Source: Vreelandella boliviensis LC1
Lineage (GTDB): Bacteria > Pseudomonadota > Gammaproteobacteria > Pseudomonadales > Halomonadaceae
Direction of reading: 5' to 3'
Assembly: GCF_000236035.1 (NCBI RefSeq)
Contig: NZ_JH393259.1
Coordinates: forward strand, 341,809-405,808
DNA length: 64,000 nt
The notes below the pieces were generated by a model, which searched no databases, had not been told where the DNA came from, and worked only from the letters and a program-made list of their open reading frames with translations. Position 1 is the stretch's first letter; each line of letters starts with the position of its first letter. The translations under genes and the position numbers were made by a program. This document shows positions 6,752 to 15,237 of the stretch, piece after piece.

Positions 6752-6825
6752 TTCGAACCCTGGGTAGGTTATTCACCTACGCCGGTTTTCAAGACCGGTG
6801 CATTCAACCGCTCTGCCATCCCTCC
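6735..6825 (-). tRNA. tRNA-Ser(UGA)
   Basis: A 91-nt gene. On the minus strand the acceptor stem GGAGGGA pairs with TCCCTCC, followed by G and an encoded CCA. The anticodon stem-loop is CCGGT-CTTGAAA-ACCGG with anticodon TGA, which reads UCA-type serine codons. The long variable arm (GTAGGTGAATAACCTAC) is typical of tRNA-Ser, and the T loop is GGTTCGAATCC. Its last 17 bp are the attachment site of the 1640-6734 island. Confidence 0.97.
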
Positions 6826-6873
6826 GGCTTATGGGTGCGTATAATAACAGCTTTTCCTTGGAAGTCAACGCCT

Positions 6874-8580
6874 TTAGTACAAACGTAACCCGACGCGGGT
6901 AATTTTTCCGCCTTCCATATCGCTCACCACCCAATGAATGCCGTGCCAGTCTACGTCGTCCCCGACCACCGGGTGTCCACCCACGCGCAGGGCGATAAAC
7001 TCCGCCAGTGTCATGTTTTGTTCACCGGGGCTGAGTGTTAGGCCATAGGCTTGGGCGATATCTTGCATTTGCGCGCTGCCATCCAGGGTAAAGGTACCGA
7101 AGAAGGCGCGCTCCTGCTTGAGCTTGGCATCGCCATTGAATAGCCGGTTCAGGGCGTACAAGTCCTCAGAGCGACCGATCACACAAATCACATCGCCCAG
7201 CTTTAAGCGTGTGCTGCCCTTGGGGTGCAGCATGGAGTGGTCGCGGAACAGTGCCGAGATCAGCGCCCCTGACGGAAAACGCAGCAGCCGAATGGGCACG
7301 TCCTCCAAGTCCTGGTTCTCGACCCCGTACACAAACAGCTCAAAGTCGTTTTCCGGCAGGATTCCCAACGGGCCCCGTCGGTTAGGCACGGTGCCTACCG
7401 GCACTTCCACCTTCAACCACTTCGCCATCAGCGTTAGCGAGCCGCCCTGGATAAGTAGAGACATTAATACCACGGCAAAGGCGACGTTAAAGTAGAGCGA
7501 TGCGTTTTCGACACCACCGATTACCGGGAAAATAGCCAATACGATAGGCACCGCCCCTCTTAAGCCCACCCAGGCAATAAAGAAGGTTTCCCGCCAGCGA
7601 AATTTAAAGAACGGCTTAATGGTGATCAATACGGCCAGTGGGCGGGCGATAAAGATCAGCGCCAGTGCCACTAAACCGGCGGGCAGCGCCACGTCCCAGA
7701 GCTCGCTGGGTGTAACCAGAAGACCGAGCACCAGGAACAGGCCGATTTGACTTAACCACGCCAAGCCATCGTGCACAGGCAGAATAAAGTTGAGGTGGCG
7801 CCCGGGCTGGTTACCGATCATCAAGCCAGCAAGGTAGATCGCCAAAAAGCCGCTACCGCCCAGCACGCTGGTTAAACCGAACACGCTGAACCCCAGCGCC
7901 AGCGCCAACATGGCATAAAGACCTGGCGCTAAATCGAGCCAGCGCAACAGCTTGGCACTCAGCCACCCCCCCCCCAGGCCGACAATCAAACCAATACCAA
8001 ACTGGGCAATAAAAAACAGCAAGGTTTCAGTGGGGCCGCCAATATCACCCACTAGCAGCTCAACGAGCATCAGGGTCAGGAAAATCGCCATCGGGTCGTT
8101 GGTACCTGACTCAATCTCCAGCGTCGCCCCTACCCGCTCGTTGAGATTAACACCGCGGCCACTAAGCATGGAGAAGACCGCAGCAGCATCGGTGGAACCT
8201 ACAATGGCGCCGACCAGTAGGCCCTGCACTATCGTTAGGTCAAAAATCCACATAGCGATAACGCCAACAATGGCGCTAGTGATAAAGACCCCAAAGGTGG
8301 CCAAAGAGAGCGCGGGTTTAAAACCTACCCGGAAGGTTTTGAGGCGCGTACGCAAGCCACCGTCTAACAAAATCATAGCCAACGCGAGGTGACCGATGGC
8401 AAAGGCCATGGAGTAGTCATCAAACACGACGCCCAGCACGCCCTCTTCACCTGCTAGCATGCCCAGCCCGAGGAAGATCAGTAGCAGCGGCACACCCATC
8501 ATTGACGATAAACGGCTGGCCAGAATGCTGAGCGCCATTAGGGAACCACCTACTAAAAAGAACGTATAAATTGCGTCCAT
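6874..8580 (-). CDS. nhaP2: K+/H+ antiporter, NhaP2/CvrA type
   Basis: A 568-aa cation/proton antiporter of the CPA1 family that expels K+ (and possibly Na+) in exchange for protons, contributing to cell-volume and pH control. Residues ~1-385 form about 12 membrane segments and contain the conserved GSTDAAAVFS and ESGTNDPMA signatures, the second holding the ion-binding Asn-Asp. Residues ~400-480 are a TrkA-C-like regulatory domain (FELFVYGVEN, then GDVICVIGR), and the last ~85 residues match the C-terminal domain found in NhaP2/CvrA. The full length fits the family. ATG 8580 has ribosome-binding site GGAGAGTC. It is a single gene, divergent from the NMT1-type protein gene. Confidence 0.93.
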   Translation of the reverse strand: MDAIYTFFLVGGSLMALSILASRLSSMMGVPLLLIFLGLGMLAGEEGVLGVVFDDYSMAFAIGHLALAMILLDGGLRTRLKTFRVGFKPALSLATFGVFITSAIVGVIAMWIFDLTIVQGLLVGAIVGSTDAAAVFSMLSGRGVNLNERVGATLEIESGTNDPMAIFLTLMLVELLVGDIGGPTETLLFFIAQFGIGLIVGLGGGWLSAKLLRWLDLAPGLYAMLALALGFSVFGLTSVLGGSGFLAIYLAGLMIGNQPGRHLNFILPVHDGLAWLSQIGLFLVLGLLVTPSELWDVALPAGLVALALIFIARPLAVLITIKPFFKFRWRETFFIAWVGLRGAVPIVLAIFPVIGGVENASLYFNVAFAVVLMSLLIQGGSLTLMAKWLKVEVPVGTVPNRRGPLGILPENDFELFVYGVENQDLEDVPIRLLRFPSGALISALFRDHSMLHPKGSTRLKLGDVICVIGRSEDLYALNRLFNGDAKLKQERAFFGTFTLDGSAQMQDIAQAYGLTLSPGEQNMTLAEFIALRVGGHPVVGDDVDWHGIHWVVSDMEGGKITRVGLRLY

Positions 8581-8732
8581 GACTCTCCGTCTCTACATCA
8601 ATACAGCACTATTATTGCATGTAACCGTTGAATTTACTGTCTCTTCTCAGCGCACCATTATTACCAAGGGGCTGGTCAGAAGCTTTCCGAGGCGGCTACA
8701 CTTCGCCGTTACAACCTCTGGAGTTACTGACT

Positions 8733-9869
8733 ATGTTGCGTTGCCTATCACGCTGTTGGCACCCTATTTTATTGAGCCTCATCATTACCTTATTGTTTTA
8801 TAATTCAGCTATTTACGCAAATAATGGAAGCGAAGAAAACTCTCAAGAAACGGCACCGCTGACGCTAGACACAGATATTGAGGTACCTGAAGCGTTTTGG
8901 CGAACTATGGACAGCGAAAACGTCGAGGAGGTGCCCACCATGGCGCAGACCCCGGCACAGCCACTCGAACCACCGCCTGTTAAGCGCGTGACGCTGATGC
9001 TGGATTGGTACTTGAGCCCGCAGCATGTAGCCTTGGTGATTGCTCAAGAGCGAGGGCTTTACGCAGCCCAGGGTTTAGAGGTAGAGATTCAGTCGCCAGC
9101 CGATCCTTCCATTGCCATCAAGCTGCTAACCGCAGGCGAAGTCGATTTGGCGTTAACTCGCCAGCCGCTGCTTCATCTACATGCCCATAACGGTGCTCCG
9201 ATCACACGGATCGCGACACTGATTGAAACGTCGCTAACGGCAGTCATTGTGACAGGCGAGGAACAGGTGGGGGCTGGAAGTACCTTGGCAGGGTTACATT
9301 ACGGTTATACCACCGGTGAAGGCCGCGACCTGAGCATTCCGCGTTTACTGCCTCGCTCGGTGCAGCAAACGGATGATTTCACCCCACCGGTCAACCTACA
9401 CTTTGATCCCATTCGAGCAATGCGGGAGAACCAAATTGACGCCGTCGCCGATGGCTTTTACCACTACCTTCCCCAGCAGTTGGCGACTGAAGGCATTAAC
9501 ACCCACGTCATTCGCTTCGATGAGTTAGATATTCCCCGTCATGACGGCTTGGTGGTACTGGCCAATAGCGATACGCTTGTCCGCCGCGCTGATACCTGGT
9601 CTCGCTTCGTACTTGCCCTTGAACAGGCGAGCCACTGGATTATCGACAACCCTGACGCTGCCTGGGCACTGCTGATTAGCGCACACCCTGTGCTCGACAA
9701 TGACATTAACGCCAGCGCTTGGGAGGACATCCTGCGCCGTATGGCACTGAGCCCCGCGGCATTAGATAACCGACGCTACGCTGGCTTTGAAACCTTTTTA
9801 CATCAAATGGGCCTTACTCAAGCCACGTTGCCCGTATCACGTTTAGCGGTAGATCCCCACACTTTATAA
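8733..9869 (+). CDS. NMT1/THI5-like substrate-binding protein
   Basis: A 378-aa periplasmic binding protein of the NMT1/THI5-like family, whose members bind thiamine-pyrimidine precursors, sulfonates or related small molecules for ABC import. It has an N-terminal signal peptide (hydrophobic core PILLSLIITLLFY, then a processing region before NNGSEEN), an acidic linker, and from ~residue 85 the family opening VTLMLDWYLSPQHVALVIA and GLEVEIQSPADPS. ATG 8733 is chosen because GGAG lies 9 nt upstream and the signal peptide starts there; an upstream TTG at 8628 would bury the signal peptide. No permease or ATPase gene is adjacent, so the substrate cannot be inferred. The next gene begins almost at its stop. 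Confidence 0.8.
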   Translation: MLRCLSRCWHPILLSLIITLLFYNSAIYANNGSEENSQETAPLTLDTDIEVPEAFWRTMDSENVEEVPTMAQTPAQPLEPPPVKRVTLMLDWYLSPQHVALVIAQERGLYAAQGLEVEIQSPADPSIAIKLLTAGEVDLALTRQPLLHLHAHNGAPITRIATLIETSLTAVIVTGEEQVGAGSTLAGLHYGYTTGEGRDLSIPRLLPRSVQQTDDFTPPVNLHFDPIRAMRENQIDAVADGFYHYLPQQLATEGINTHVIRFDELDIPRHDGLVVLANSDTLVRRADTWSRFVLALEQASHWIIDNPDAAWALLISAHPVLDNDINASAWEDILRRMALSPAALDNRRYAGFETFLHQMGLTQATLPVSRLAVDPHTL

Positions 9870-9908
9870 TTGCGTATCGACAGTTCTCACCCACTCCCAC
9901 GGCGGCCC

Positions 9909-11294
9909 ATGAGCGAAACAGCTTTCATTTTTATAGACGTTGAGACCACCGGCACTCGCGCAACACGGGATCGGATTACCGAAATAGCCGCCCTTAAGGT
10001 CGTCAACGGTGAGCTGATTGACCGCTGGTCGAGCTTAATTTACCCAGAGTGCAAAGTGCCTGCGCAAATCACCCAACTGACCGGGATTCACGACGACATG
10101 CTGGTTGATGCGCCACGCTTTGCGCGGATAGCCGAGTCGCTTCGGGAGTGGCTGGGCGACGGGCAGCTAGTTGCCCACAATGCGCGCTTTGACTACAGCT
10201 ATCTGCGCAATGAATTTAAGCGCGCCGGGCAGGATTATCGTGCGGCGTTGATATGCACGCTGCGCTTATCTCGCCGAATAGCACCCCAAGAGCGCCAACA
10301 CAACCTAAAAGCACTGCTTAACCGCTACGGCATCACCCCCATCCGCCACCACCGTGCCGGAGATGATGTCGATGCGCTGTGGTCACTCTGGCAAGCGTGG
10401 CAGGTTGAGCATAGCGATGAAGCCTGGCAGCGCCTGCTGGGCGATGAGCGCCGCCACCGCACGCTGCCCGCCCACCTGGATAGCGCGCTGTTGGAAGGGT
10501 TGCCCACCTGCCCTGGGGTTTACCTGTTTTACGGCCACAACCGGCTGCCCCTGTATGTGGGCAAAAGCATCAACCTACGTAGCCGCGTGCTGGGGCACTT
10601 TCAGCGCGACTACCAAGACGACAAAGAGATGCGCCTCGCCCAGCAGGTACAGCATATCGAGTGGGAAGAGACCGCTGGTAATTTAGGCGCCCAGTTGCGT
10701 GAAGCGCAGCTGGTTAAAACGTTAATGCCGATTATGAACCGGCAACTGCGCAAGCAACGCAAGTTAACTACTTGGCACTGGGCCGAGGAAGCCGACCACC
10801 CTCAGCTTCTTAGCGGTAGCGCCCTGACCCAGCCTCTAGGCGGCATGCTGTATGGTTTGTTTCGTAATGCGCGAGAAGCCAAGAACGCGCTACTCGCTAT
10901 TGCTGAAGAGCAGCGGCTCTGCCCTCGGGTGCTGGGGCTTGAAAAAGGGAAGGGGCGCTGTTTTGCCAATCAGGTGGGCAAGTGCCGTGGGGCCTGCAAT
11001 GGGCAGGAGTCGATAGCAGCGCATAACCAGCGGGCACAGGAAGCACTCGCCCAGCTTCAGGTCAATGTGTGGCCCTGGCAGGGCAGCATTGCTATTGAGG
11101 AAAAGCCAGCCGGCAATGCCTCCCCTGCGTGGCACGTTGTCCGCCAATGGTGCTACCTAGGCAGTGCGGAAAGTTTTAAGAAAGCGCAAACTTTGGCGGA
11201 CACGCCCGCAAGCTTTGATGTGGATAGCTACCGCATTTTGAACCGCTTTTTGCGTTCCCCAGAACAGCACGGCTTAACGGTTACACCGCTCTAA
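9909..11294 (+). CDS. DnaQ-like 3'-5' exonuclease fused to a GIY-YIG nuclease domain
   Basis: A 461-aa two-nuclease protein. Residues ~4-170 are a DEDDh exonuclease: FIDVETTG (ExoI), VAHNARFDYSYL (ExoII) and HHRAGDDVDAL (ExoIII, with the catalytic His and Asp). Residues ~195-285 are a GIY-YIG domain like that of UvrC and Cho (CPGVYLFYG, then PLYVGKSINLRSRV). The C-terminal part has a Cys-rich stretch (CFANQVGKCRGAC). This is an established fusion family in proteobacteria, annotated as UvrC-like/Cho-like exonuclease and thought to act in DNA repair. ATG 9909 begins the exonuclease domain directly; a TTG at 9870, touching the previous stop, would add 13 residues. Neither has a clear ribosome-binding site. 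Confidence 0.87.
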   Translation: MSETAFIFIDVETTGTRATRDRITEIAALKVVNGELIDRWSSLIYPECKVPAQITQLTGIHDDMLVDAPRFARIAESLREWLGDGQLVAHNARFDYSYLRNEFKRAGQDYRAALICTLRLSRRIAPQERQHNLKALLNRYGITPIRHHRAGDDVDALWSLWQAWQVEHSDEAWQRLLGDERRHRTLPAHLDSALLEGLPTCPGVYLFYGHNRLPLYVGKSINLRSRVLGHFQRDYQDDKEMRLAQQVQHIEWEETAGNLGAQLREAQLVKTLMPIMNRQLRKQRKLTTWHWAEEADHPQLLSGSALTQPLGGMLYGLFRNAREAKNALLAIAEEQRLCPRVLGLEKGKGRCFANQVGKCRGACNGQESIAAHNQRAQEALAQLQVNVWPWQGSIAIEEKPAGNASPAWHVVRQWCYLGSAESFKKAQTLADTPASFDVDSYRILNRFLRSPEQHGLTVTPL

Positions 11295-11308
11295 TTAGAC
11301 AGCCTTTC

Positions 11309-11330
11309 TTTTGCATCTACTGATGCGAAA
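11309..11330. terminator. weak bidirectional hairpin between convergent genes
   Basis: TTTTGCATC, loop TACT, GATGCGAAA (one mismatch), in the 38-bp gap between the convergent nuclease and ybfF genes. The stem is short, so termination is only plausible. Confidence 0.35.
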
Positions 11331-11332
11331 CT

Positions 11333-12136
11333 CTACTGTGCTTCTAGGAACGCCACGACTGCCTGCTGAAAGGCTTCAGGCTGGTCGGCGTGTAGCCAGT
11401 GACCGGCATTTTTAAGCGTTACCACACGCGCCCGAGGCAGCACCTCGCGCAGTGCTGGCAGCATGTCGTCAGCCACATAGTGGGAATCGCTGCCACGCAG
11501 CACCAGCGCGGGGCCATCATAGGGCTGTTCGCCATCCGGCACGCCGATAATATCGCCATAACCACGCTTTATCTGATCTAAGCCTACCCGTAGCGCCATC
11601 ACGTTGTCGTCATTGCGCACCAGGTTGGTAGCTAAGAAAAGTCGCGTAGGCCGGAATTCTACATGCTCGGCCAACAGGTCATCCGCTTCACGGCGATTTT
11701 TGGGCTGTCCTTCTCGCACATTGTCGAGCGCGGCGAAGACATCGTCATGGCCATGTTCGTAAGCCACCGGGGCAATATCGGCCACTATCAGCGACGCCAC
11801 CCGCCCGGGCGCAAAACGCGCCAGACTGATCGCCACTTTGCCGCCCATGGAGTGGCCCAGCACGTGAGCGCGCTCAATCGAAAGCTTATCCAGTAGCGCT
11901 ATGACGTCGTCGGCCATGGTGGCGTAACGCATACCTTCCGCATGGGGAGAGCGGCCATGGTTACGCAGATCCAGCGCAATCACCCGGCGGCTGCGTTGCC
12001 ACACTTTCAAGTGCGAACGCCAATTATCGGCACTTCCCAGCAAGCCGTGGATGACCACCAGCGGGGTGGTATCCGCGGCGGCTTCTTCGGCGGGCAAATC
12101 GATAAAGTGCAGATCAACGCTGGCAACGTCACTCAT
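11333..12136 (-). CDS. ybfF: alpha/beta-hydrolase, YbfF-type esterase
   Basis: A 267-aa cytosolic serine esterase of the YbfF family, which hydrolyses short acyl esters and acyl-CoA thioesters in vitro; its physiological substrate is unsettled. It has the oxyanion region HGLLGSADNW, the nucleophile elbow GHSMGG, the family strand LDLRNHGRSPH, a catalytic Asp in VLRGSDSHY and the final His in NAGHWLHAD. Length is normal. ATG 12136 has AGGAG 6 nt upstream. It lies 40 nt downstream of yhhQ on the same strand and may be partly co-transcribed with it. Confidence 0.9.
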   Translation of the reverse strand: MSDVASVDLHFIDLPAEEAAADTTPLVVIHGLLGSADNWRSHLKVWQRSRRVIALDLRNHGRSPHAEGMRYATMADDVIALLDKLSIERAHVLGHSMGGKVAISLARFAPGRVASLIVADIAPVAYEHGHDDVFAALDNVREGQPKNRREADDLLAEHVEFRPTRLFLATNLVRNDDNVMALRVGLDQIKRGYGDIIGVPDGEQPYDGPALVLRGSDSHYVADDMLPALREVLPRARVVTLKNAGHWLHADQPEAFQQAVVAFLEAQ

Positions 12137-12176
12137 GCTAGCTCCTAAACTTTGCGGTCTGTGGGTATTTACACCA

Positions 12177-12845
12177 TTAAGCCGTACGCGGTGCGGCGTC
12201 CACTTGGCCTGTCCAAACCACCAAGCGGCGGGTTAGCCAGGCAAGTAGCAAGCCATACAGGGGTAGAAAAAACAGCAGGCTTATGGCGAGCTTAATGGCA
12301 TAGTCGACGGCGGCGATTTCTACCCAATTGGCAGCCATAAACGGGTCTGGGCTGTTATAGAACGCCGCCGAGAAGAATGCAAAGGTGTCAGCCAGGTTCC
12401 CCAGCACCGTTGAGCAAACAGGCGCCACCCACCAGGCCCACTGGCGCAAACGGTCAAACACCTGAACATCCAGCAATTGGCCAATCACGTAGGCCAAGAA
12501 ACTGGCAAGGGCAATACGGGCGACAAACAGATTCCACTCCGACAGCGCCTCAATCCCGGCGAAGCTGCCACGGGGAAACACCACCGACACTACATAGGAG
12601 ACCAGCAACGCGGGTAGCATTACGCGCAGAATAATCGAACGCGCGGGCCCTTTGCCAAACAGGCGCACGGTTAGATCGGTCGCTAGAAAGATAAACGGGA
12701 AGCTGAACGCACCCCATGTGGTATGGAAGCCAAACAGCGTAAACGGTAGCTGAACAAGATAGTTACTGGCAGCAATAATGCCAATATGAAAAGCCACCAT
12801 AACCATTAGGCAACGGCGGTGTTGAGCTTCACTCAATGCAAACAT
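12177..12845 (-). CDS. yhhQ: queuosine precursor (preQ0/preQ1) transporter YhhQ
   Basis: A 222-aa inner-membrane protein of the VUT/ECF-related family, which imports 7-cyano- and 7-aminomethyl-7-deazaguanine for tRNA queuosine synthesis. About six hydrophobic segments are visible. Family signatures are SNYLVQLP, WGAFSFPFIFLATDLTVRLFG (given here as two parts, WGAFSFPF and FLATDLTVR), FLAYVIGQLLDV and NLADTFAFF. ATG 12845 is preceded by AAAGG, and that AGG lies inside a preQ1-I riboswitch-like structure, which fits the substrate exactly. A consensus -10 (TATAAT) is present further upstream. Length is typical. Confidence 0.93.
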   Translation of the reverse strand: MFALSEAQHRRCLMVMVAFHIGIIAASNYLVQLPFTLFGFHTTWGAFSFPFIFLATDLTVRLFGKGPARSIILRVMLPALLVSYVVSVVFPRGSFAGIEALSEWNLFVARIALASFLAYVIGQLLDVQVFDRLRQWAWWVAPVCSTVLGNLADTFAFFSAAFYNSPDPFMAANWVEIAAVDYAIKLAISLLFFLPLYGLLLAWLTRRLVVWTGQVDAAPRTA

Positions 12846-12854
12846 GCGGGTAGA

Positions 12855-12892
12855 CCTTTTTTTAATAGCGAAGAGGGGTTAGGGAACCCTCG
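12855..12892 (-). promoter_or_regulatory. probable preQ1-I riboswitch
   Basis: On the minus strand the leader reads CGAGGGTTCCCTAACCCC, then TCTTCGCTATTAAAAAAAGG. It has the H-type pseudoknot layout of preQ1 class I: stem GAGGG/CCCTC around the loop TTCCCTAAC, then an A-rich tract that crosses to a short second helix (loop CCT with AGG). The pairing AGG is also the Shine-Dalgarno sequence of yhhQ, so ligand binding would block translation. About 38 nt, the usual size for this aptamer. Confidence 0.75.
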
Positions 12893-12926
12893 TGAGATGG
12901 CTGCAGCGAGCCCTGATGGGAGCGGC

Positions 12927-12955
12927 ATTATACGGCTTCTGACGGGTAATTAAAG
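12927..12955 (-). promoter_or_regulatory. yhhQ promoter (-10 TATAAT)
   Basis: A consensus TATAAT is at 12927-12932 (minus strand), with only a weak -35 (TTTAAT-like) about 17 bp upstream. Transcription would start about 28 nt before the riboswitch. Confidence 0.5.
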
Positions 12956-12967
12956 CAGGCCATTGAA

Positions 12968-12990
12968 AGCCGCCAAGAACACTGGCGGCT
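12968..12990 (-). terminator. terminator after prpE
   Basis: On the minus strand AGCCGCCA, a 7-nt loop and TGGCGGCT are followed by TTTC, 10 nt after the prpE stop. Confidence 0.6.
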
Positions 12991-12999
12991 CGTGAGCAT

Positions 13000-14925
13000 T
13001 CAGTCAAGCGGCTTGGCCCTGTCCGCAGCGCCTACCGAGCGGTCACGCATAGCGGTGTGAACATCCGCCAGGCTGGTAGGGTCATCAATCGTGGAGGGAA
13101 TAGCAAATTCCTTACCGTCGGCAATCGTACGCAGCAACTTGCGCAAAATCTTACCCGAGCGGGTTTTGGGTAGCCGGTCGACCACTAATACCTGCTTAAA
13201 GCAGGCAATCGGGCCAATGTGCTCGCGAACCCGCGCAATCAGTTCGGCCTCCAGCGTCGCTTCATCGCCATCAAAACCATCTTTAGGGATCACTAAGCCG
13301 ATCGGTAGCTGCCCTTTCAGATCGTCATGAATCCCAATCACCGCACACTCGGCCACCGCAGGATGGGCGCCGACCACCTCTTCCATTTCACCGGTGGAGA
13401 GCCTATGCCCTGCTACGTTTATCACGTCATCGGTGCGGCCCATAATAAACAGATAGCCCTGCTCATCAAAGTAGCCGCCGTCGCCGGTTAAGTAGTAGCC
13501 GGGGAACGCTGCCATATAAGCGCTATGAAAGCGCTTTTCGTCGCGCCAAACGCCAGTTAAGCAACCCGGCGGCATAGGCTGTTTGATCACCACACTGCCC
13601 TGCTCCAAGGGTTTTGCCTGTTCGCCATCGCGGTTGAGCACTTGCACATTGAAGCCGGGAACTGGGAAAGTTGCGGATCCTGCCTTGGTCGGTGCTGCCT
13701 CAATGCCAGGCAAGTTGGCGGCTATTGGCCAGCCGGTTTCGGTTTGCCACCAGTGGTCTATCACCGGAACATCTAAAAGGTCATCCAGCCAATGAAAGGT
13801 AGGTGGGTCGAGGCGTTCACCGGCCACGTAGAGGTGCTTTAAGCTGCTGATATCGTAATTCTGCAGCAGTTTCGCATCGGGATCCTCTTTCTTAATCGCC
13901 CGAAATGCCGTGGGTGCGGTGAAGAAGCTCTTCACCCGGTACTCCTCGATCAAGCGCCAGAAGCTGCCCGCATCGGGGGTTTTGACCGGTTTGCCTTCGT
14001 ACACTACGGTGGTGCAACCCACTAACAAAGGCGCGTAAACAATATACGAGTGCCCGACAACCCAACCCACGTCCGAGGCGGTAAAGAACACCTCGCCCGG
14101 CTCCATGGCGTAGATCGCTTGCATCGAATAGGCCAGCGCCACCGCGTAGCCGCCTGTATCGCGCATAACGCCCTTGGGCTTTCCGGTGGTACCAGAGGTA
14201 TACAGGATATACAGCGGGTCGGTGCCTTTAACCGGCACACACTCCGCAAATGGCGCTCTTGCTACCAGCGCTTCCCAGTCGTAATCGCCTGCCCCTAATT
14301 CGGCTCGGTGCGCTTCACGCTGATAAACCACGCAGGCATCAGGTTTGTGGGCGCTTAATTCAACGGCTTGGTCGACCATCGGCTTATAGGGCAACACTTT
14401 GCCCAACTCGATACCACAGGAAGCGGCAACCACCACTTTTGGCTCGGCGTCTTCAATCCGTGCCGCCAGCTCATGGGGGGCAAAGCCACCAAACACCACC
14501 GAATGAATGGCGCCAAGCCGGGCGCAGGCGTACATGGCCACCAGCGCTTCAGGGATCATCGGCATATAAATCACCACACGATCACCTTTCGTGACGCCTA
14601 GCTGCGCCAGCGCCCCCGCGAAATGTGCCACTTTATCGCGCATTTCACGGTAGCTAATGGTTTGCTTGACCTGTGCTGCAGGCGAGTCCCAGAAAATCGC
14701 CGCCTGGTCACCCCGGCCGTTTTCGACGTGATAATCCAGCGCAGCGTAGCTAAGATTCATTTCACCGTCGCTAAACCAGCGCGCATGCTTTTGCGAAGGG
14801 GTTTGCTCATCGTAGCTGAGTATGGTTTGCGGCGGTGTGTACCAGGGAATGCGTTTGGCCTGCTCGGCCCAGAACGATTCAGGGTGTTCGATGGAGCGTT
14901 GGAAGATGTGTTGGTAGCGGCTCAT
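13000..14925 (-). CDS. prpE: propionate--CoA ligase
   Basis: A 641-aa acyl-CoA synthetase of the acetyl/propionyl-CoA synthetase family that activates propionate (and usually acetate) with ATP and CoA. Visible signatures are SFWAEQAKRIPWYTPP at the N-terminus, the phosphate loop YTSGTTGKPKGVMRDTGG, WWQTETGWPI, the adenylate motif YLTGDGGYFDEQGY, and the C-terminal catalytic Lys in RLPKTRSGKILRKLLR. The Arg-Asp after GVM and the YTPPQ context favour PrpE over Acs. ATG 14925 has AGGGAC 6 nt upstream; an in-frame upstream start would add 16 residues without similarity. It stands alone without the prpBCD methylcitrate genes. It is divergent from an ArsR-type regulator, which might or might not control it. 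Confidence 0.9.
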   Translation of the reverse strand: MSRYQHIFQRSIEHPESFWAEQAKRIPWYTPPQTILSYDEQTPSQKHARWFSDGEMNLSYAALDYHVENGRGDQAAIFWDSPAAQVKQTISYREMRDKVAHFAGALAQLGVTKGDRVVIYMPMIPEALVAMYACARLGAIHSVVFGGFAPHELAARIEDAEPKVVVAASCGIELGKVLPYKPMVDQAVELSAHKPDACVVYQREAHRAELGAGDYDWEALVARAPFAECVPVKGTDPLYILYTSGTTGKPKGVMRDTGGYAVALAYSMQAIYAMEPGEVFFTASDVGWVVGHSYIVYAPLLVGCTTVVYEGKPVKTPDAGSFWRLIEEYRVKSFFTAPTAFRAIKKEDPDAKLLQNYDISSLKHLYVAGERLDPPTFHWLDDLLDVPVIDHWWQTETGWPIAANLPGIEAAPTKAGSATFPVPGFNVQVLNRDGEQAKPLEQGSVVIKQPMPPGCLTGVWRDEKRFHSAYMAAFPGYYLTGDGGYFDEQGYLFIMGRTDDVINVAGHRLSTGEMEEVVGAHPAVAECAVIGIHDDLKGQLPIGLVIPKDGFDGDEATLEAELIARVREHIGPIACFKQVLVVDRLPKTRSGKILRKLLRTIADGKEFAIPSTIDDPTSLADVHTAMRDRSVGAADRAKPLD

Positions 14926-15237
14926 GGTGTCCCTATCTTTTTTGTAGTAGCGATCAAGAAGGATTGTTGACACTGTATAAAGAAAACCGACAATTCACCC
15001 TCATACTATGGGCTAAATAGCGACCAAAGCGGTAGACGGACCCCGGAATTGTCGACAAGATGGCGAGCAACTACCATTGATTAATCGTTAAACAACAGCT
15101 TGGACAAAACTCGCTAAATTACTGATCATTAAACAACTTGATCCACGCTACGCGTCGATGCCTTAACAACGTATAACAACGCCTCTAAAACAATGCTTAT
15201 AAAACGCTGATGTAACAGTGTAGGCAAGGAGAACATT
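14926..15237. promoter_or_regulatory. 312-bp divergent control region prpE / arsR-type gene
   Basis: No gene. It contains the palindrome TTGTCGACAA (15049-15058), an inverted pair CGACAATT (14988-14995) / AATTGTCG (15047-15054), and four copies of TAA(A)CAAC at 15089-15096, 15130-15137, 15164-15170 and 15174-15180. These are candidate binding sites for the adjacent ArsR-type regulator or for another factor; no promoter hexamers are convincing. Confidence 0.4.

Noticed and set aside
6594..6776. 60-aa open frame on the minus strand
   Set aside because: It overlaps the tRNA-Ser 3' end and its terminator; typical spurious frame.
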